Shown here piece by piece: positions 1 to 8,042 of a stretch of DNA of 64,000 nucleotides. Positions within the stretch are counted from its first letter, which is position 1. The number at the start of each line of letters is the position of its first letter. Origin of the DNA: Chloroflexota bacterium (GTDB lineage: Bacteria > Chloroflexota > UBA11872 > UBA12225 > JAJDUF01); assembly GCA_022826725.1 (NCBI GenBank), contig JAJDUF010000022.1, positions 1 to 64,000 of the forward strand, written 5' to 3'. The translations under genes were made by a program, and so were the position numbers. The notes under the pieces are model-generated. The model worked only from the letters and a program-made list of their open reading frames with translations. It did no database searches and was not told where the DNA came from.

Positions 1-238
1 AGCCTTCGACGTACTCGCCGGGGTTGAAGACGAGACCATGCCCTTCGAGCAGATTGCGGACGTAGCGGAAGCTGATGAAGGCGTCGTCGGTCAAGAACCA
101 GGCGACGCTGGTAAGCCACGCCAGGAGCAGCAGCCAGGGCACGGAGAGCAGGTGGATCACCCGCCCGCGGCGCGTGGCAATGCACCAGGCTAGAAGGTGG
201 ATCAGGCTCCGGCGCAGCAGGGCAAGAAGGCTATTCAC
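1..238 (-). CDS. Membrane glycosyltransferase (GT39/arabinofuranosyltransferase-like), N-terminal part
   Basis: Only the first 79 codons lie in the window; the gene runs off the left edge. A GTG start at 238 overlaps the last bases of the upstream small gene, whose TAG ends at 231, so the two are probably translationally coupled. After a basic N-terminus comes a hydrophobic segment (about residues 35-53), then the motif [19 protein letters not shown] and NPGEYVEG. This Asp-Asp followed by an aromatic/Arg block on the first external loop is typical of polytopic lipid-linked-sugar glycosyltransferases of the GT39/GT83-like fold. Substrate cannot be told. The short length makes the call a motif match only. 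Confidence 0.68.
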   Translation of the reverse strand, partial: MNSLLALLRRSLIHLLAWCIATRRGRVIHLLSVPWLLLLAWLTSVAWFLTDDAFISFRYVRNLLEGHGLVFNPGEYVEG

Positions 239-635
239 CGGTTTCGACTCCTGGATGTACCGCGATCACTCCTACCTGCATCACCGCGAGCCGTGCAATC
301 GTTGCATATAATAGAAGCTCGGATTCCGTATATAGAAAGTTTCCAAATTCCACGAGCGGATCATGAATGGCGCCATGGCGAACTTGCTCGACATGAAAAA
401 CTCCACCGCTATAGATTTCTCGGTGTATAAGTTCGGACAACAGCCGCCTTAGTGACCACTCAGGGAATGCTGCAGCAAAATCTTGCTGGTATAGTGATCT
501 GATATTTCCGGGGAGATTTGCATAGAATATGGTTTCCAATCCCCAAAGCCTGCTGAGTGTGTTAACCCACGTACTACCAATAACCAACGATGCACCGAGA
601 CCACTGCACATCTTCAGCAAAAGTCGCCGGTTCAC
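231..635 (-). CDS. Small protein with signal-like N-terminus, probable partner of the GMC oxidoreductase
   Basis: A 134-residue protein that starts with GTG immediately after the TAA of the GMC oxidoreductase gene and runs into the start of the downstream glycosyltransferase gene. The N-terminus [17 protein letters not shown] has an Arg-Arg followed by a hydrophobic run, which resembles a Tat-type signal. I do not recognise the rest as a named family. GMC dehydrogenases are often encoded with a small Tat-exported subunit (gluconate 2-dehydrogenase subunit 3 type), so a partner role is inferred from position and signal only. The stretch is richer in A+T than its neighbours, as is the GMC gene, suggesting joint acquisition. 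Confidence 0.5.
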   Translation of the reverse strand: MNRRLLLKMCSGLGASLVIGSTWVNTLSRLWGLETIFYANLPGNIRSLYQQDFAAAFPEWSLRRLLSELIHREIYSGGVFHVEQVRHGAIHDPLVEFGNFLYTESELLLYATIARLAVMQVGVIAVHPGVETGE

Positions 636-2000
636 TTACTTGGTCCTCGCCAACTGGTCGGCCAATCGAAGTGCGAGGGCCACAATCGTCAGGGTCGGGT
701 TGGCCGCAGCCGCGGCTGGAAACAGGGAAGACCCTGCCACATACAGATTCTCCACCCCATGCACCCGACCCTGTGCATCGGTAACGGAGGTGTCAGGGTT
801 GTCTCCCATTCGCGTGGTTCCCATTATATGACCCCCTCCAATAGGCAGAAGCTCCTTTGGCAAGATACTCATGCGACCGAGTCCGGATCGTACCAACTCG
901 GCGTTTAGACGTTCTGCAACGGCATGAATTTCCTGAGGAAGGAACTGGAAATTGATGTGAGCGATTGGTTGGCCGAGAAAATCCCTACGCGTATTGGAAA
1001 GAGTGATTCTATTGCTCGAAAGTGCAGACATTTCTGCGATAACATGCACTTTTGCGAGAATAGTGCTACGATTCTGGTCAAGAAGATTATTTCTCTGTAC
1101 CCTTTCATCTTCAAAAGTGAACAGTACAGATTTTAGTGATCTTCGATTAGAGAGCTCGGAAGATAACGAAATAGCGTGACCAGAAATAACGTGATAAAAA
1201 TTCCTAATTTCCTTGTCCATCACTTGCTCAAACATCTCTCTGTCCAGAATGATTGAGGCAATATTTAATGCGTGTTGATGTTCACAAAAATAGGATCCAA
1301 CAACTTTGCTGTCTCCAGAAAGAGACAGCTTCAGCAGGCGGGCATTCTGAATGCCGCCGGTGGCAAGCACAATCCTGCTCCCAAACACCTCGACGAGAGT
1401 CGTTGTCTCTCCCTCCTGTGAAGACTCTCGCGCGAACACGCTTACGGCAATAGAACTCTTTATGTTTACGCGCATCACAGAATGGTTGAATAGCACATCC
1501 GTATTCGTGTTACTGTCCACCCAACTTTCAGACGATTCGTTGAATCGTATCGGTGGACTGAAATAGAGGGGCTTATAGATAATATTGGCATTGCCAGGAA
1601 AGGCTATCTCCGGGCGTGTATGTACTTCCTCCTGCACGCTCAGGATTTCGGCTGCCTCCGGGTAGTAGGCATACAGCTCATCATATGAGAATGGCCATTC
1701 GTTGTTCAAGAATGATCGCTTCTCCAACACGGCACACAAGCCCCCCCAAACGGTAGATGTGCCGCCAAAAATCCTCCGGTTGTGGAGTAGAGAGTACGCT
1801 GACGGCAAGTCTCCCGTGGCGCTTACCTCAGAGAGCTTTTGTGCCTCGTTATTGTCTTTCGAGCGCCGCCCACTTTCTATGACCAGCACTTTGTCGCCGG
1901 TAAGCTCTTCGTATTTACGGGCCAACGTTAATCCGGCCGGGCCCGTTCCTACGACGATCAGATCGTACTGGGTTCTGAGGTCGCCCGCTCCAATCTCCAC
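636..2000 (-). CDS. GMC-family FAD-dependent oxidoreductase
   Basis: About 454 residues from a GTG at 2000. The open frame continues upstream to 2198, but the extra 66 residues do not look like an oxidoreductase N-terminus and the FAD-binding strand starts right after this GTG. The N-terminus has YDLIVVGTGPAGLTLARKYE, the dinucleotide-binding fingerprint. Next comes a GGTSTVWGG segment, and the C-terminus has GGGHIMGTTRMG and NLYVAGSSLFPAAAAANPTLT, the conserved GMC C-terminal FAD/active-site region with His and Asn. Family members oxidise alcohols or sugars; the substrate here is unknown. It heads a minus-strand group with the small signal-bearing gene and the glycosyltransferase. The base composition is clearly lower in G+C than the following genes. 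Confidence 0.86.
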   Translation of the reverse strand: MEIGAGDLRTQYDLIVVGTGPAGLTLARKYEELTGDKVLVIESGRRSKDNNEAQKLSEVSATGDLPSAYSLLHNRRIFGGTSTVWGGLCAVLEKRSFLNNEWPFSYDELYAYYPEAAEILSVQEEVHTRPEIAFPGNANIIYKPLYFSPPIRFNESSESWVDSNTNTDVLFNHSVMRVNIKSSIAVSVFARESSQEGETTTLVEVFGSRIVLATGGIQNARLLKLSLSGDSKVVGSYFCEHQHALNIASIILDREMFEQVMDKEIRNFYHVISGHAISLSSELSNRRSLKSVLFTFEDERVQRNNLLDQNRSTILAKVHVIAEMSALSSNRITLSNTRRDFLGQPIAHINFQFLPQEIHAVAERLNAELVRSGLGRMSILPKELLPIGGGHIMGTTRMGDNPDTSVTDAQGRVHGVENLYVAGSSLFPAAAAANPTLTIVALALRLADQLARTK

Positions 2001-2239
2001 TGCTCCACTGCTCCACAAACTGATCCACGCGAACAGGCCGGGGCTCCGGCTATTGTCTCCGCCCACGGCGTTTTGCGCCGCTAGCCGCAACGCGAAACCT
2101 AATGGTAGCAGGTGGTGCCCCGGCTTGCCCTGGCTTGCTTGCGGCGCCACAATACACCATGATGGGCCCGTCCAATGGCGGGCGGCGCGGTGGCACAATG
2201 CTTGCCGCCCGCTAATTTGGTGAGGAGTGCATACAACCG

Positions 2240-3541
2240 ATGATCGCTGTACCGTCAGACCTGGTGTCGTTCGAGTCCGATTTCCCGGTCCGGACCGTGA
2301 CGCACGGCCCCAAGCATCACTTCTTCGGGTATTATGACAAGACCTGCTGGGATGGCAGCGGTCGCTTCGTGCTCTGCCTGGAGGTGGACTTCATTGACCG
2401 TCCACCAACTGCGGCTGACAGTGCCACCGTCGGCGTCGTTGACCTCGCCGGAGACGGCCGGTTCCGGCCGCTCGGCCGCACGCGCGCGTGGTGCTGGCAG
2501 CAGAGCACGATGCTCCATTGGCTCTCCGTGCCGCACGCCACCGGGCACGTCGCCGCCCGCCACCCGCTGCCGGAGACGCCGTACATCATCCACAATGATC
2601 GTCTGGTGCCGGGTGAAGAGCCGGAGCGGCCGAGTGTACGCGGCTGGGACGATCTCTCCCCGGGTAGCGCTCGATTTGTCGCCGTGGTGCGGGACGCGCT
2701 GACCGGGGCGGTCGTGCGGACGCTGCCGTGCCCGATCTACGCCCTCAGCCGCGATGGCCGGCAGGCAGTGACGCTGAACTTCGCTCGCTTGCAGCATCAG
2801 CGGCCCGGCTACGGTTACCCTGGTGTGCCCGACCCCTGGCGCGATGTGCCGGAGCCGGAGGACGACGGCATCTACTGGCTCGATGTCGAAACGGGCAAGC
2901 ATCGCCTGATTCTCTCGCTCGCACAGGTAGCCAACCTGGAGCGCCGCGCGAGCTTTGCTGGTGCCGTCCACCGCTTCAACCACCTCCAGTTCGCGCCCGA
3001 CGACGAGCGGTTCGTGTTCCTGCACCGGTGGCAGACCAGTCCTGATGCGCCCCGGCACCACCGCATGATGACGGCCCGGCCCGATGGCAGCGAGGTGGCG
3101 ATTGTCGCCTGGCACGGCGGCGTATCGCACTTCGATTGGCGCGACCCGGACCACATCCTGGCGTGGGGATCTCATCGCGGCATTGGCGATCGCTATTTCG
3201 TGTTCCGTGACCGCGTTGACCACCAAGTTACGGTGCTCGGCGAGGGTATCCTGACCGAGGACGGCCACTGTAGCTACTCGCCGGACGGTCGCTGGCTGCT
3301 CACCGACACCTATCCCGTGCGCGAGCCGTATCGCACCCTCATCCTGTACGACCTACAAGCAGACCGGCGAGTGGATATTGGGCGCTTCTATTCGCCGCCG
3401 GAGATTACCGGCGAAATCCGCTGCGACCTTCACCCGCGCTGGAACCGCGACGGCACGCAGATTTGCTTCGACTCGGTCCACGAGGGACACCGCCAGCTCT
3501 ATATCGTTGACGTCGGGCAGTTGGTAGGTAGTGGTCAGTAG
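2240..3541 (+). CDS. TolB/oligogalacturonate-lyase-like beta-propeller protein
   Basis: 433 residues with no signal peptide. The N-terminal motif HHFFGYYDKTCWDGSGRFVL is characteristic of TolB-like or PelW/oligogalacturonide-lyase-like six-bladed propellers. Repeated blade signatures follow, such as FAPDDERFVFLHRW, YSPDGRWLLTDTYP and WNRDGTQICFDS, each ending in a strand with Asp-Gly or Asp-Gly-Arg turns. True oligogalacturonate lyases use a metal bound by several His; His residues are present (RFNHLQF, HGGVSHFDW), but a lyase activity is not proven. The last codons lie inside an inverted repeat that supplies the stop. It precedes the Tm-1-like/TIM-barrel pair on the same strand, with about 140 bases between, so a shared carbohydrate-related role is possible. 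Confidence 0.75.
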   Translation: MIAVPSDLVSFESDFPVRTVTHGPKHHFFGYYDKTCWDGSGRFVLCLEVDFIDRPPTAADSATVGVVDLAGDGRFRPLGRTRAWCWQQSTMLHWLSVPHATGHVAARHPLPETPYIIHNDRLVPGEEPERPSVRGWDDLSPGSARFVAVVRDALTGAVVRTLPCPIYALSRDGRQAVTLNFARLQHQRPGYGYPGVPDPWRDVPEPEDDGIYWLDVETGKHRLILSLAQVANLERRASFAGAVHRFNHLQFAPDDERFVFLHRWQTSPDAPRHHRMMTARPDGSEVAIVAWHGGVSHFDWRDPDHILAWGSHRGIGDRYFVFRDRVDHQVTVLGEGILTEDGHCSYSPDGRWLLTDTYPVREPYRTLILYDLQADRRVDIGRFYSPPEITGEIRCDLHPRWNRDGTQICFDSVHEGHRQLYIVDVGQLVGSGQ

Positions 3542-3593
3542 CCTGTGGCCAGTACTCAACCAACGGGCCACTGGTCACAGGCCACTGACCACT
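3530..3593 (+). terminator. Long inverted repeat at the end of the propeller gene
   Basis: Two 24-base arms (3530-3553 and 3570-3593) are near-perfect reverse complements with about two mismatches and a 16-base loop. The hairpin overlaps the 3' end and stop codon of the preceding gene. There is no clear T-run, so it may be an insertion of a small palindromic repeat that also slows transcription rather than a classical intrinsic terminator. Confidence 0.45.
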
Positions 3594-3680
3594 GACTGGG
3601 TTGTGCGATGCGGCCCGGCGCAGTATGCTGGACCGGCGCCTCTTGGCGAGAGACGGCCACGAAAGGACGAACGGAGAGCC

Positions 3681-4955
3681 ATGAACGCAACTAGCGCCCC
3701 TGCTGCCACCGGACATAGTATTGCGCTGTTCGCGGCGCTCGATACCAAGTCGGACGAGGCCCGGCTCGTGCGCGACATCATCGTCGCGCGTGGTCACCGG
3801 GCGGTCGTGGTCAATACCGGTGTGGTCGGCGAGCCGGGGCTTGCGCCCGACGTTGGCGCGGCCGCCGTCGCGGAGGCGGGCGGCACCTCGCTGGCGGCCC
3901 TGCGCGACCGGGCTGATCGCGGCGAGGCGATTGCCGCGATGGCGCGCGGCGCCGCCGTTATCGCCGCCCGGCTCCGGGCCGCTGGCCGGCTCGATGGCGT
4001 CGTCGGGCTGGGCGGCTCGGCGGGCACCGCCGTCGGATCGGCGGCGATGCGCGCGCTGCCCGTCGGGGTCCCGAAGGTGTTGGCCTCCACCGTCGCCTCA
4101 GGCAACGTTGCGCCCTACGTCGGCACCAAAGACGTGGCCATGCTGTATTCCGTGGTGGACATCGCCGGCCTCAACCGCCTCTCGCGTGCCGTGTTGACCA
4201 ACGCCGCCGGTGCCGTCTGTGGTGCCGTCGAAGCGGCCGCGCAGCACGCGCACCAGGCCGACGCTGCCGAGAAGCCGCTGCTGGCGGCGAGCATGTTCGG
4301 TAACACCACCGAGCTAGTAGACACCGCGCGCGCCGTCCTCGAGCGGCAGGGCTACGAGGTCTTGGTGTTCCACGCCACCGGCAGCGGCGGTCAGACGATG
4401 GAGGGACTCATCCGCGACGGCTTTATCGCCGGCGTCTACGACGTGACGACGACCGAATGGGCCGATCAGCTGTGTGGTGGGGTGTTCTCCGCCGGCCCGA
4501 CGCGCCTCGATGCCGCCGGTGAGCGCGGTATTCCCCAGGTGATTGCGCCGGGCTGCCTGGACATGGTCAACTTCGGGAACGAAGCGACCGTGCCGGCGCA
4601 GTACAAAGACGATCCCACGCGCAAGTTCTATGTCTGGAACCCGGAAGTGACGCTGATGCGGACGACCGTGGAAGAGAACGCCGAGCTAGGCCGGATTGTG
4701 GCCGAGAAGGCCAACGCCGCGCGAGGGCCGGTGGAGGTGTTCCTGCCGCTGCAAGGTATCTCTATCGTGGATAGCGTGACGGACGAAGGACCGCAGACCT
4801 TCTGGTGGCCGGAAGCGGATCGGGCGCTGTTCGACGCCATCAAGCGGCACATCCGCCCCGACATCCCCGTCCAAGAGCTGGATGTCAATATCAACGACCC
4901 GGCCTTCGCCCAAGCGACAACGGACGCGCTGCTGAAGATGCTCCGCCGGACATAG
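3681..4955 (+). CDS. Tm-1-like ATP-binding protein (UPF0261 family)
   Basis: 424 residues from the ATG at 3681, preceded by GGAGAG; the longer open frame upstream lies in repeat sequence and was rejected. The N-terminus IALFAALDTKSDEA begins a Rossmann-like domain. A Gly-rich block GLGGSAGTAVGSAAMRALP and the stretch ASTVASGNVAPYVGTKDV are family signatures. The C-terminal half has GGVFSAGPTRLDAAG and PGCLDMVNFG. The tomato Tm-1 protein fuses this domain to a TIM-barrel domain like the one encoded by the next gene; here they are separate adjacent genes. Physiological function in bacteria is not established. The family is structurally known to bind ATP at the N-terminal domain. Confidence 0.85.
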   Translation: MNATSAPAATGHSIALFAALDTKSDEARLVRDIIVARGHRAVVVNTGVVGEPGLAPDVGAAAVAEAGGTSLAALRDRADRGEAIAAMARGAAVIAARLRAAGRLDGVVGLGGSAGTAVGSAAMRALPVGVPKVLASTVASGNVAPYVGTKDVAMLYSVVDIAGLNRLSRAVLTNAAGAVCGAVEAAAQHAHQADAAEKPLLAASMFGNTTELVDTARAVLERQGYEVLVFHATGSGGQTMEGLIRDGFIAGVYDVTTTEWADQLCGGVFSAGPTRLDAAGERGIPQVIAPGCLDMVNFGNEATVPAQYKDDPTRKFYVWNPEVTLMRTTVEENAELGRIVAEKANAARGPVEVFLPLQGISIVDSVTDEGPQTFWWPEADRALFDAIKRHIRPDIPVQELDVNINDPAFAQATTDALLKMLRRT

Positions 4956-4974
4956 TAAGGAGATCGGCCCCACT

Positions 4975-5057
4975 GTAGTCCCCCCGCTGTGGCAGGGGGA
5001 TGGCACGTTCCCTCCCCTGGAACTCGCTCCGGGGGAGGGCTAGGGTGGGGGCCAGAA
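4975..5057. repeat. Interspersed repeat, G/C-run type
   Basis: A block of the form cccccgctg..cagggggat followed by ccctcccctgg..gggggagggctagggtgggggcc. Close relatives occur in many other gaps of the window, for example 21655-21745, 33525-33615, 42860-42945 and 44445-44525. It lies between the Tm-1-like gene and its TIM-barrel partner, so the two may still be co-transcribed through it. Confidence 0.7.
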
Positions 5058-5067
5058 GGAGGACACC

Positions 5068-5916
5068 ATGCGTTACACGCGCGAGCAGGTGCTCGAACGG
5101 CTACGCGCCCAGACGGCGCAGGGCAAGCCTATCGTGGGCGCCGGCGCCGGGACCGGCATTTCGGCCAAGTTCGCGGAGGCCGGCGGCGCCGACCTCATCA
5201 TCATCTACAACTCCGGGCGCTACCGCATGGCCGGGCACGGCTCCCTCTCCGGGCTGCTGTCCTTTGGCGATGCCAACCAAATCGTTTATGAGATGGGCGA
5301 GCGCGAGGTCTTGCCCATCGTCAACGATGTGCCGGTCATCGCCGGCGTCAACGGCACCGATCCGCTCCGCCCAATGCCGCATTTCCTCCGGCAGCTCGAC
5401 GCCTTGGGCTTCTCCGGCATCAACAACTTCCCGACGGTCGGCCTGATTGACGGGCGTTTCCGCGCCGAGCTGGAGGCGACCAATCTCGGCTTCTATCGGG
5501 AAGTGGAGATGATCCGCACTGCCCACGATATCGGCTTCTTCACCATCGTCTACGTCTTCACCCCGGAGGAGAGCGAGCAGATGGCCCGCGCCGGCGCCGA
5601 TTGCATCATCGCGCACATGGGCCTGACGGTGGGCGGCACCATCGGCTTGGAGCGCGAGGGCGGCGTGGCGATGAAGCTGGAAGACGCCCCGGCCAGAGTC
5701 CAGGAGATAGGCGAGGCCGCCTGGTCCGTCAACAACGAGGTCATCCTGGTATCACACGGCGGCCCGATTGCCAACCCCGACGATGCCCGCTACGTGCAGG
5801 AGCGCTCGGACGCCGTCGGCTTCATCGGCGCCAGCTCCATGGAGCGCCTACCCGTCGAGGTCGCCATCACCGAGACCGTCCGCCAGTTCAAGGACACCCC
5901 CCTCCGCCAGCGGTAG
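5068..5916 (+). CDS. TIM-barrel protein, phosphoenolpyruvate hydrolase-like family (Tm-1 C-terminal domain homologue)
   Basis: 282 residues starting at ATG 5068 behind GGAGG. The N-terminus has IVGAGAGTGISAKFAEAGG and LIIIYNSGRYRMAGHGS, and the middle has PVIAGVNGTDPLR, FSGINNFPTVGLIDG and IIAHMGLTVGGTIG. These are signatures of the IGPS-like TIM-barrel family annotated as phosphoenolpyruvate hydrolase-like, the same fold as the C-terminal part of plant Tm-1. It follows the Tm-1-like gene by 112 bases that contain a repeat. The pairing implies the two products work together. The enzymatic reaction is not settled and should not be read as proven PEP hydrolysis. Confidence 0.86.
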   Translation: MRYTREQVLERLRAQTAQGKPIVGAGAGTGISAKFAEAGGADLIIIYNSGRYRMAGHGSLSGLLSFGDANQIVYEMGEREVLPIVNDVPVIAGVNGTDPLRPMPHFLRQLDALGFSGINNFPTVGLIDGRFRAELEATNLGFYREVEMIRTAHDIGFFTIVYVFTPEESEQMARAGADCIIAHMGLTVGGTIGLEREGGVAMKLEDAPARVQEIGEAAWSVNNEVILVSHGGPIANPDDARYVQERSDAVGFIGASSMERLPVEVAITETVRQFKDTPLRQR

Positions 5917-5972
5917 CCGCCGCAGGTAGGTTTCGCCGCTGGGTTGGTCGGTGAGCGTGACGAGGGCGAGCC

Positions 5973-6296
5973 ATGACGACGACCGAACAATTGCTGGCTG
6001 AGATGGTAAATCGCATCCGGACCGTTTCCCGGCCGGAGCGGATCATCTTGTTTGGTAGTCGAGCACGGGGCAAGGAGCGCCCTGAGAGTGACTACGATCT
6101 GCTGGTCATCCTCCCCTCGCGCGAGCCGCGCTATCGGCGCGCCGGCCGCTTCTACACGGCACTGGCCGATCTGCCCGTGGAAGCGGAGGTGCTGGTCTAC
6201 ACGCCGTCAGAGGTACGAGAATGGAGCATGGTGCCCGAAGCCTTTGTCACTACCGCGGTGCGAGAAGGGCGGGTGCTCTATGAAAGAGCAGGCTGA
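5973..6296 (+). CDS. MNT-type nucleotidyltransferase-domain protein (antitoxin-like)
   Basis: 107 residues. The motif RIILFGSRARGKERPESDYDLLVIL is split here as IILFGSRARGK plus SDYDLLV: the GSxAR(G) and DxD pair of the Pol-beta superfamily minimal nucleotidyltransferases. Such proteins normally act with a HEPN toxin encoded just downstream, where the nucleotidyltransferase modifies and neutralises the toxin. A HEPN-like start codon indeed overlaps the end of this gene (ATG at 6280), but the HEPN frame is lost after about 12 residues. This antitoxin therefore appears to be an orphan left from a broken pair. Confidence 0.82.
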   Translation: MTTTEQLLAEMVNRIRTVSRPERIILFGSRARGKERPESDYDLLVILPSREPRYRRAGRFYTALADLPVEAEVLVYTPSEVREWSMVPEAFVTTAVREGRVLYERAG

Positions 6297-6459
6297 CCTG
6301 GTGCGCGGCTGGCTGCACACCTCACACCCAGCCTCCGCCCCATCGCAAGCGATAGAGAGGGGCTGCTGCGCCGCCTGCCATTCCGGTACAAGGGCGTCCG
6401 TTCGTCATTCCGGCGTGGGCCGGAATCCAGGAAAATGGGAGAACTATCACCGCCAGTAG
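6280..6459 (+). pseudogene. Remnant of a HEPN-domain toxin, truncated by a repeat
   Basis: The frame starting at ATG 6280 overlaps the MNT gene and begins MKEQADLVRGWL, which matches the usual start of HEPN partners of MNT proteins. After that it reads into sequence resembling the interspersed repeats (gccccatcgcaagcgatagagagggg, shown here only as its core atcgcaagcgat, and a tcattccggcgtgggccgg palindrome) and ends at 6459 without any HEPN core or RxxxxH motif. Only about a dozen residues support the identity, so this is an inference from position, overlap and that short match. Confidence 0.5.
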
Positions 6460-6545
6460 CCAGATGCTTAGAGCTTGGCGCAGCAGCATCCTAGGCGATA
6501 CTGCTAGGGCTGTTGTTGAGGCGCGAGAGTGTATGGGAGGCTGAC

Positions 6546-7271
6546 ATGCCAACTTTCGGCAGCAGTGGTGACAGAGAACGTCCATGCACCCGTTGCGAGA
6601 GTCCGACCAAAGAGCAAGGGCATCCTATACTGTGCTCCGAGTGCATATCTTTATGGTTTTCCAGAGTAGAAGATTTTAAGTTGAAATTCCAGGAAGCTCT
6701 AATCAGTGAGGGTGATCCCGACCATAGAGTTCATGTGCTTGTATCTGCTTTGGTCAGGAGGATGGAGTCCTGCATTGACACGTATTACCTACTCGGAAAA
6801 GAACACCTCTTCGACATGAATTCCGACGTTATCAGATCCGCTCTGGAAAATCTATTGGTCTTTCAGGAATGCAGAGATAGGGGTTACGATAAAATGTCTG
6901 AGTCTATGCACAACTATAGCTACAGAGGTCCAGGAAAGTCCAGAACAAAGATAGCAGATCAGTTGGGGTATGGCACCGTGTACAGGCACCTCTCTGACAT
7001 AGTTCATCCTACGCGCAAACTGTATGAACACTCAGTGTTCATCTTTACACTAGGCCGCCCTCAGTTTCACCACAATCTAACGGAAAATAAGCTGATGGTA
7101 AACATCCTGGACGATGCACTAGCCATGCTGAAAGAAGCAATGCAAATTGCGATTGATATGGATAAGAGAGAGTTCAGATATGAATTTCGTGGAGAAGTGC
7201 ATCCAACGTCAGTCGAGGAAGCAGAGGAGCGCAGGGAGCGTATAATTAGTCTGGCTAGAGAGGAGTGGTAG
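6546..7271 (+). CDS. Orphan protein with N-terminal zinc-ribbon-like cysteines, AT-rich
   Basis: 241 residues from ATG 6546, which has GGGAGG seven bases upstream; the 11-codon upstream extension was rejected. Near the N-terminus are CTRC (about residues 15-18) and CSEC (about 31-34), spaced like a small zinc-binding ribbon. The rest is charged and mostly helical, with a histidine-rich patch (SDIVHPTRKLYEHSV) reminiscent of DUF5677-type proteins, but I cannot name the family. Codon use and base composition are far more A+T-rich than the neighbours, and the gene is bracketed by repeats at 6403-6433 and 7403-7431. This is good evidence of recent acquisition. Confidence 0.6.
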   Translation: MPTFGSSGDRERPCTRCESPTKEQGHPILCSECISLWFSRVEDFKLKFQEALISEGDPDHRVHVLVSALVRRMESCIDTYYLLGKEHLFDMNSDVIRSALENLLVFQECRDRGYDKMSESMHNYSYRGPGKSRTKIADQLGYGTVYRHLSDIVHPTRKLYEHSVFIFTLGRPQFHHNLTENKLMVNILDDALAMLKEAMQIAIDMDKREFRYEFRGEVHPTSVEEAEERRERIISLAREEW

Positions 7272-7402
7272 TATGCCTGCCCACACCTGGCTGGCTACTG
7301 AAGGTGGATGTATGGTGATATTTCACACGCAATCACTTATTGATGCAGGTGCGTGCTATTTCTCCATGCTACAGTCAAGAGTGATAAGTCGGGAAATGGT
7401 AG

Positions 7403-7431
7403 GCTGGAATCCGGCAAAAGCCGGAGTGACG
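7403..7431. repeat. Short palindromic repeat next to the DUF2617-like start codon
   Basis: Sequence of the form ctggaatccggcaaaagccggagtgac, a hairpin-forming member of the cgtcattcc...ggaatcc family in inverted orientation. It ends two bases before the ATG at 7434, so it lies exactly where the ribosome binding site of that gene should be. Confidence 0.75.
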
Positions 7432-7433
7432 AC

Positions 7434-8042
7434 ATGGGCAGTGCGGCGCTCGCTGCGGACCGGCAGGCGGCGCCGGTCTATCAGGACGACTCGGCGCGCC
7501 GGCTGCGCTTGACCCTCGTTGAGGGCGAGCTTGAGGACGCCAATCTGCAGGTCCTCGCCCGTGCCGAGCAGCGGTTTGGGGCGCAGATTCGGATCGCCGC
7601 CGCGATTATCGGCAGTAGTCACGTCATCCGCTACGCCGCGGGCGCGTGTGTGTGGCACGAGGTCTTTGCGTGCGTGCCGCTCGCTGCCGGGCAGCGGCGG
7701 CTGTATACTGCCCCGGTGGCCACGCTCACCACGCCGGTCGCGCTCACACCGGATGCCCGGACGCGCTACACCTTCTCCGCCACCCTTACCGACTGGTCGG
7801 CCGGGGCCGCCGCGCTCCGCCGGCTGGAACGGCAGGTCAAAACCGGAGACGGTCTGGGCCTGGTCTATCAGTTCCCGACCACGCCGCACTTGGACGATCC
7901 TCCGCAAACCATCGTCTCGGCGCGTCTCACTGCCCCGCAAGCAACGGTTATAGTAGAGACGGTGCATTCCTATCCGAACGAGGGCGCCATCGTGCTGACC
8001 CGCGCCGCTACCTGCCGCACAGCTGTCGGAGAGAGCCGATGA
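7434..8042 (+). CDS. DUF2617-like protein, first gene of the polyamine-synthase/K+-channel set
   Basis: 202 residues. The start at ATG 7434 is a choice: the upstream open frame runs through a palindromic repeat. The middle shows QIRIAAAIIGSSHVIRY and CVWHEVFACVPL, which fit the DUF2617 pattern of a central Gly-Ser-His block followed by an E-x-x-A/F-C segment. The identity is strengthened by the following genes, because DUF2617, a small membrane protein, DUF350 and a membrane spermidine synthase form a conserved cluster in actinobacteria (for example around Mycobacterium tuberculosis speE, Rv2598-Rv2601). The stop overlaps the next start (ATGA). Function unknown. Confidence 0.6.
   Translation: MGSAALAADRQAAPVYQDDSARRLRLTLVEGELEDANLQVLARAEQRFGAQIRIAAAIIGSSHVIRYAAGACVWHEVFACVPLAAGQRRLYTAPVATLTTPVALTPDARTRYTFSATLTDWSAGAAALRRLERQVKTGDGLGLVYQFPTTPHLDDPPQTIVSARLTAPQATVIVETVHSYPNEGAIVLTRAATCRTAVGESR

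Noticed and set aside
2001-2198. Extended N-terminus of the GMC oxidoreductase
   Set aside because: The extra residues carry no signal or fold; the FAD fingerprint starts after the GTG at 2000.
2255-3268. 337-codon frame on the minus strand across the propeller gene
   Set aside because: It is the antisense of a clear beta-propeller gene in GC-rich DNA, with no motif of its own.
7273-7512. 79-codon plus-strand frame
   Set aside because: It crosses a palindromic repeat and the start of the DUF2617-like gene, with no ribosome-binding site.
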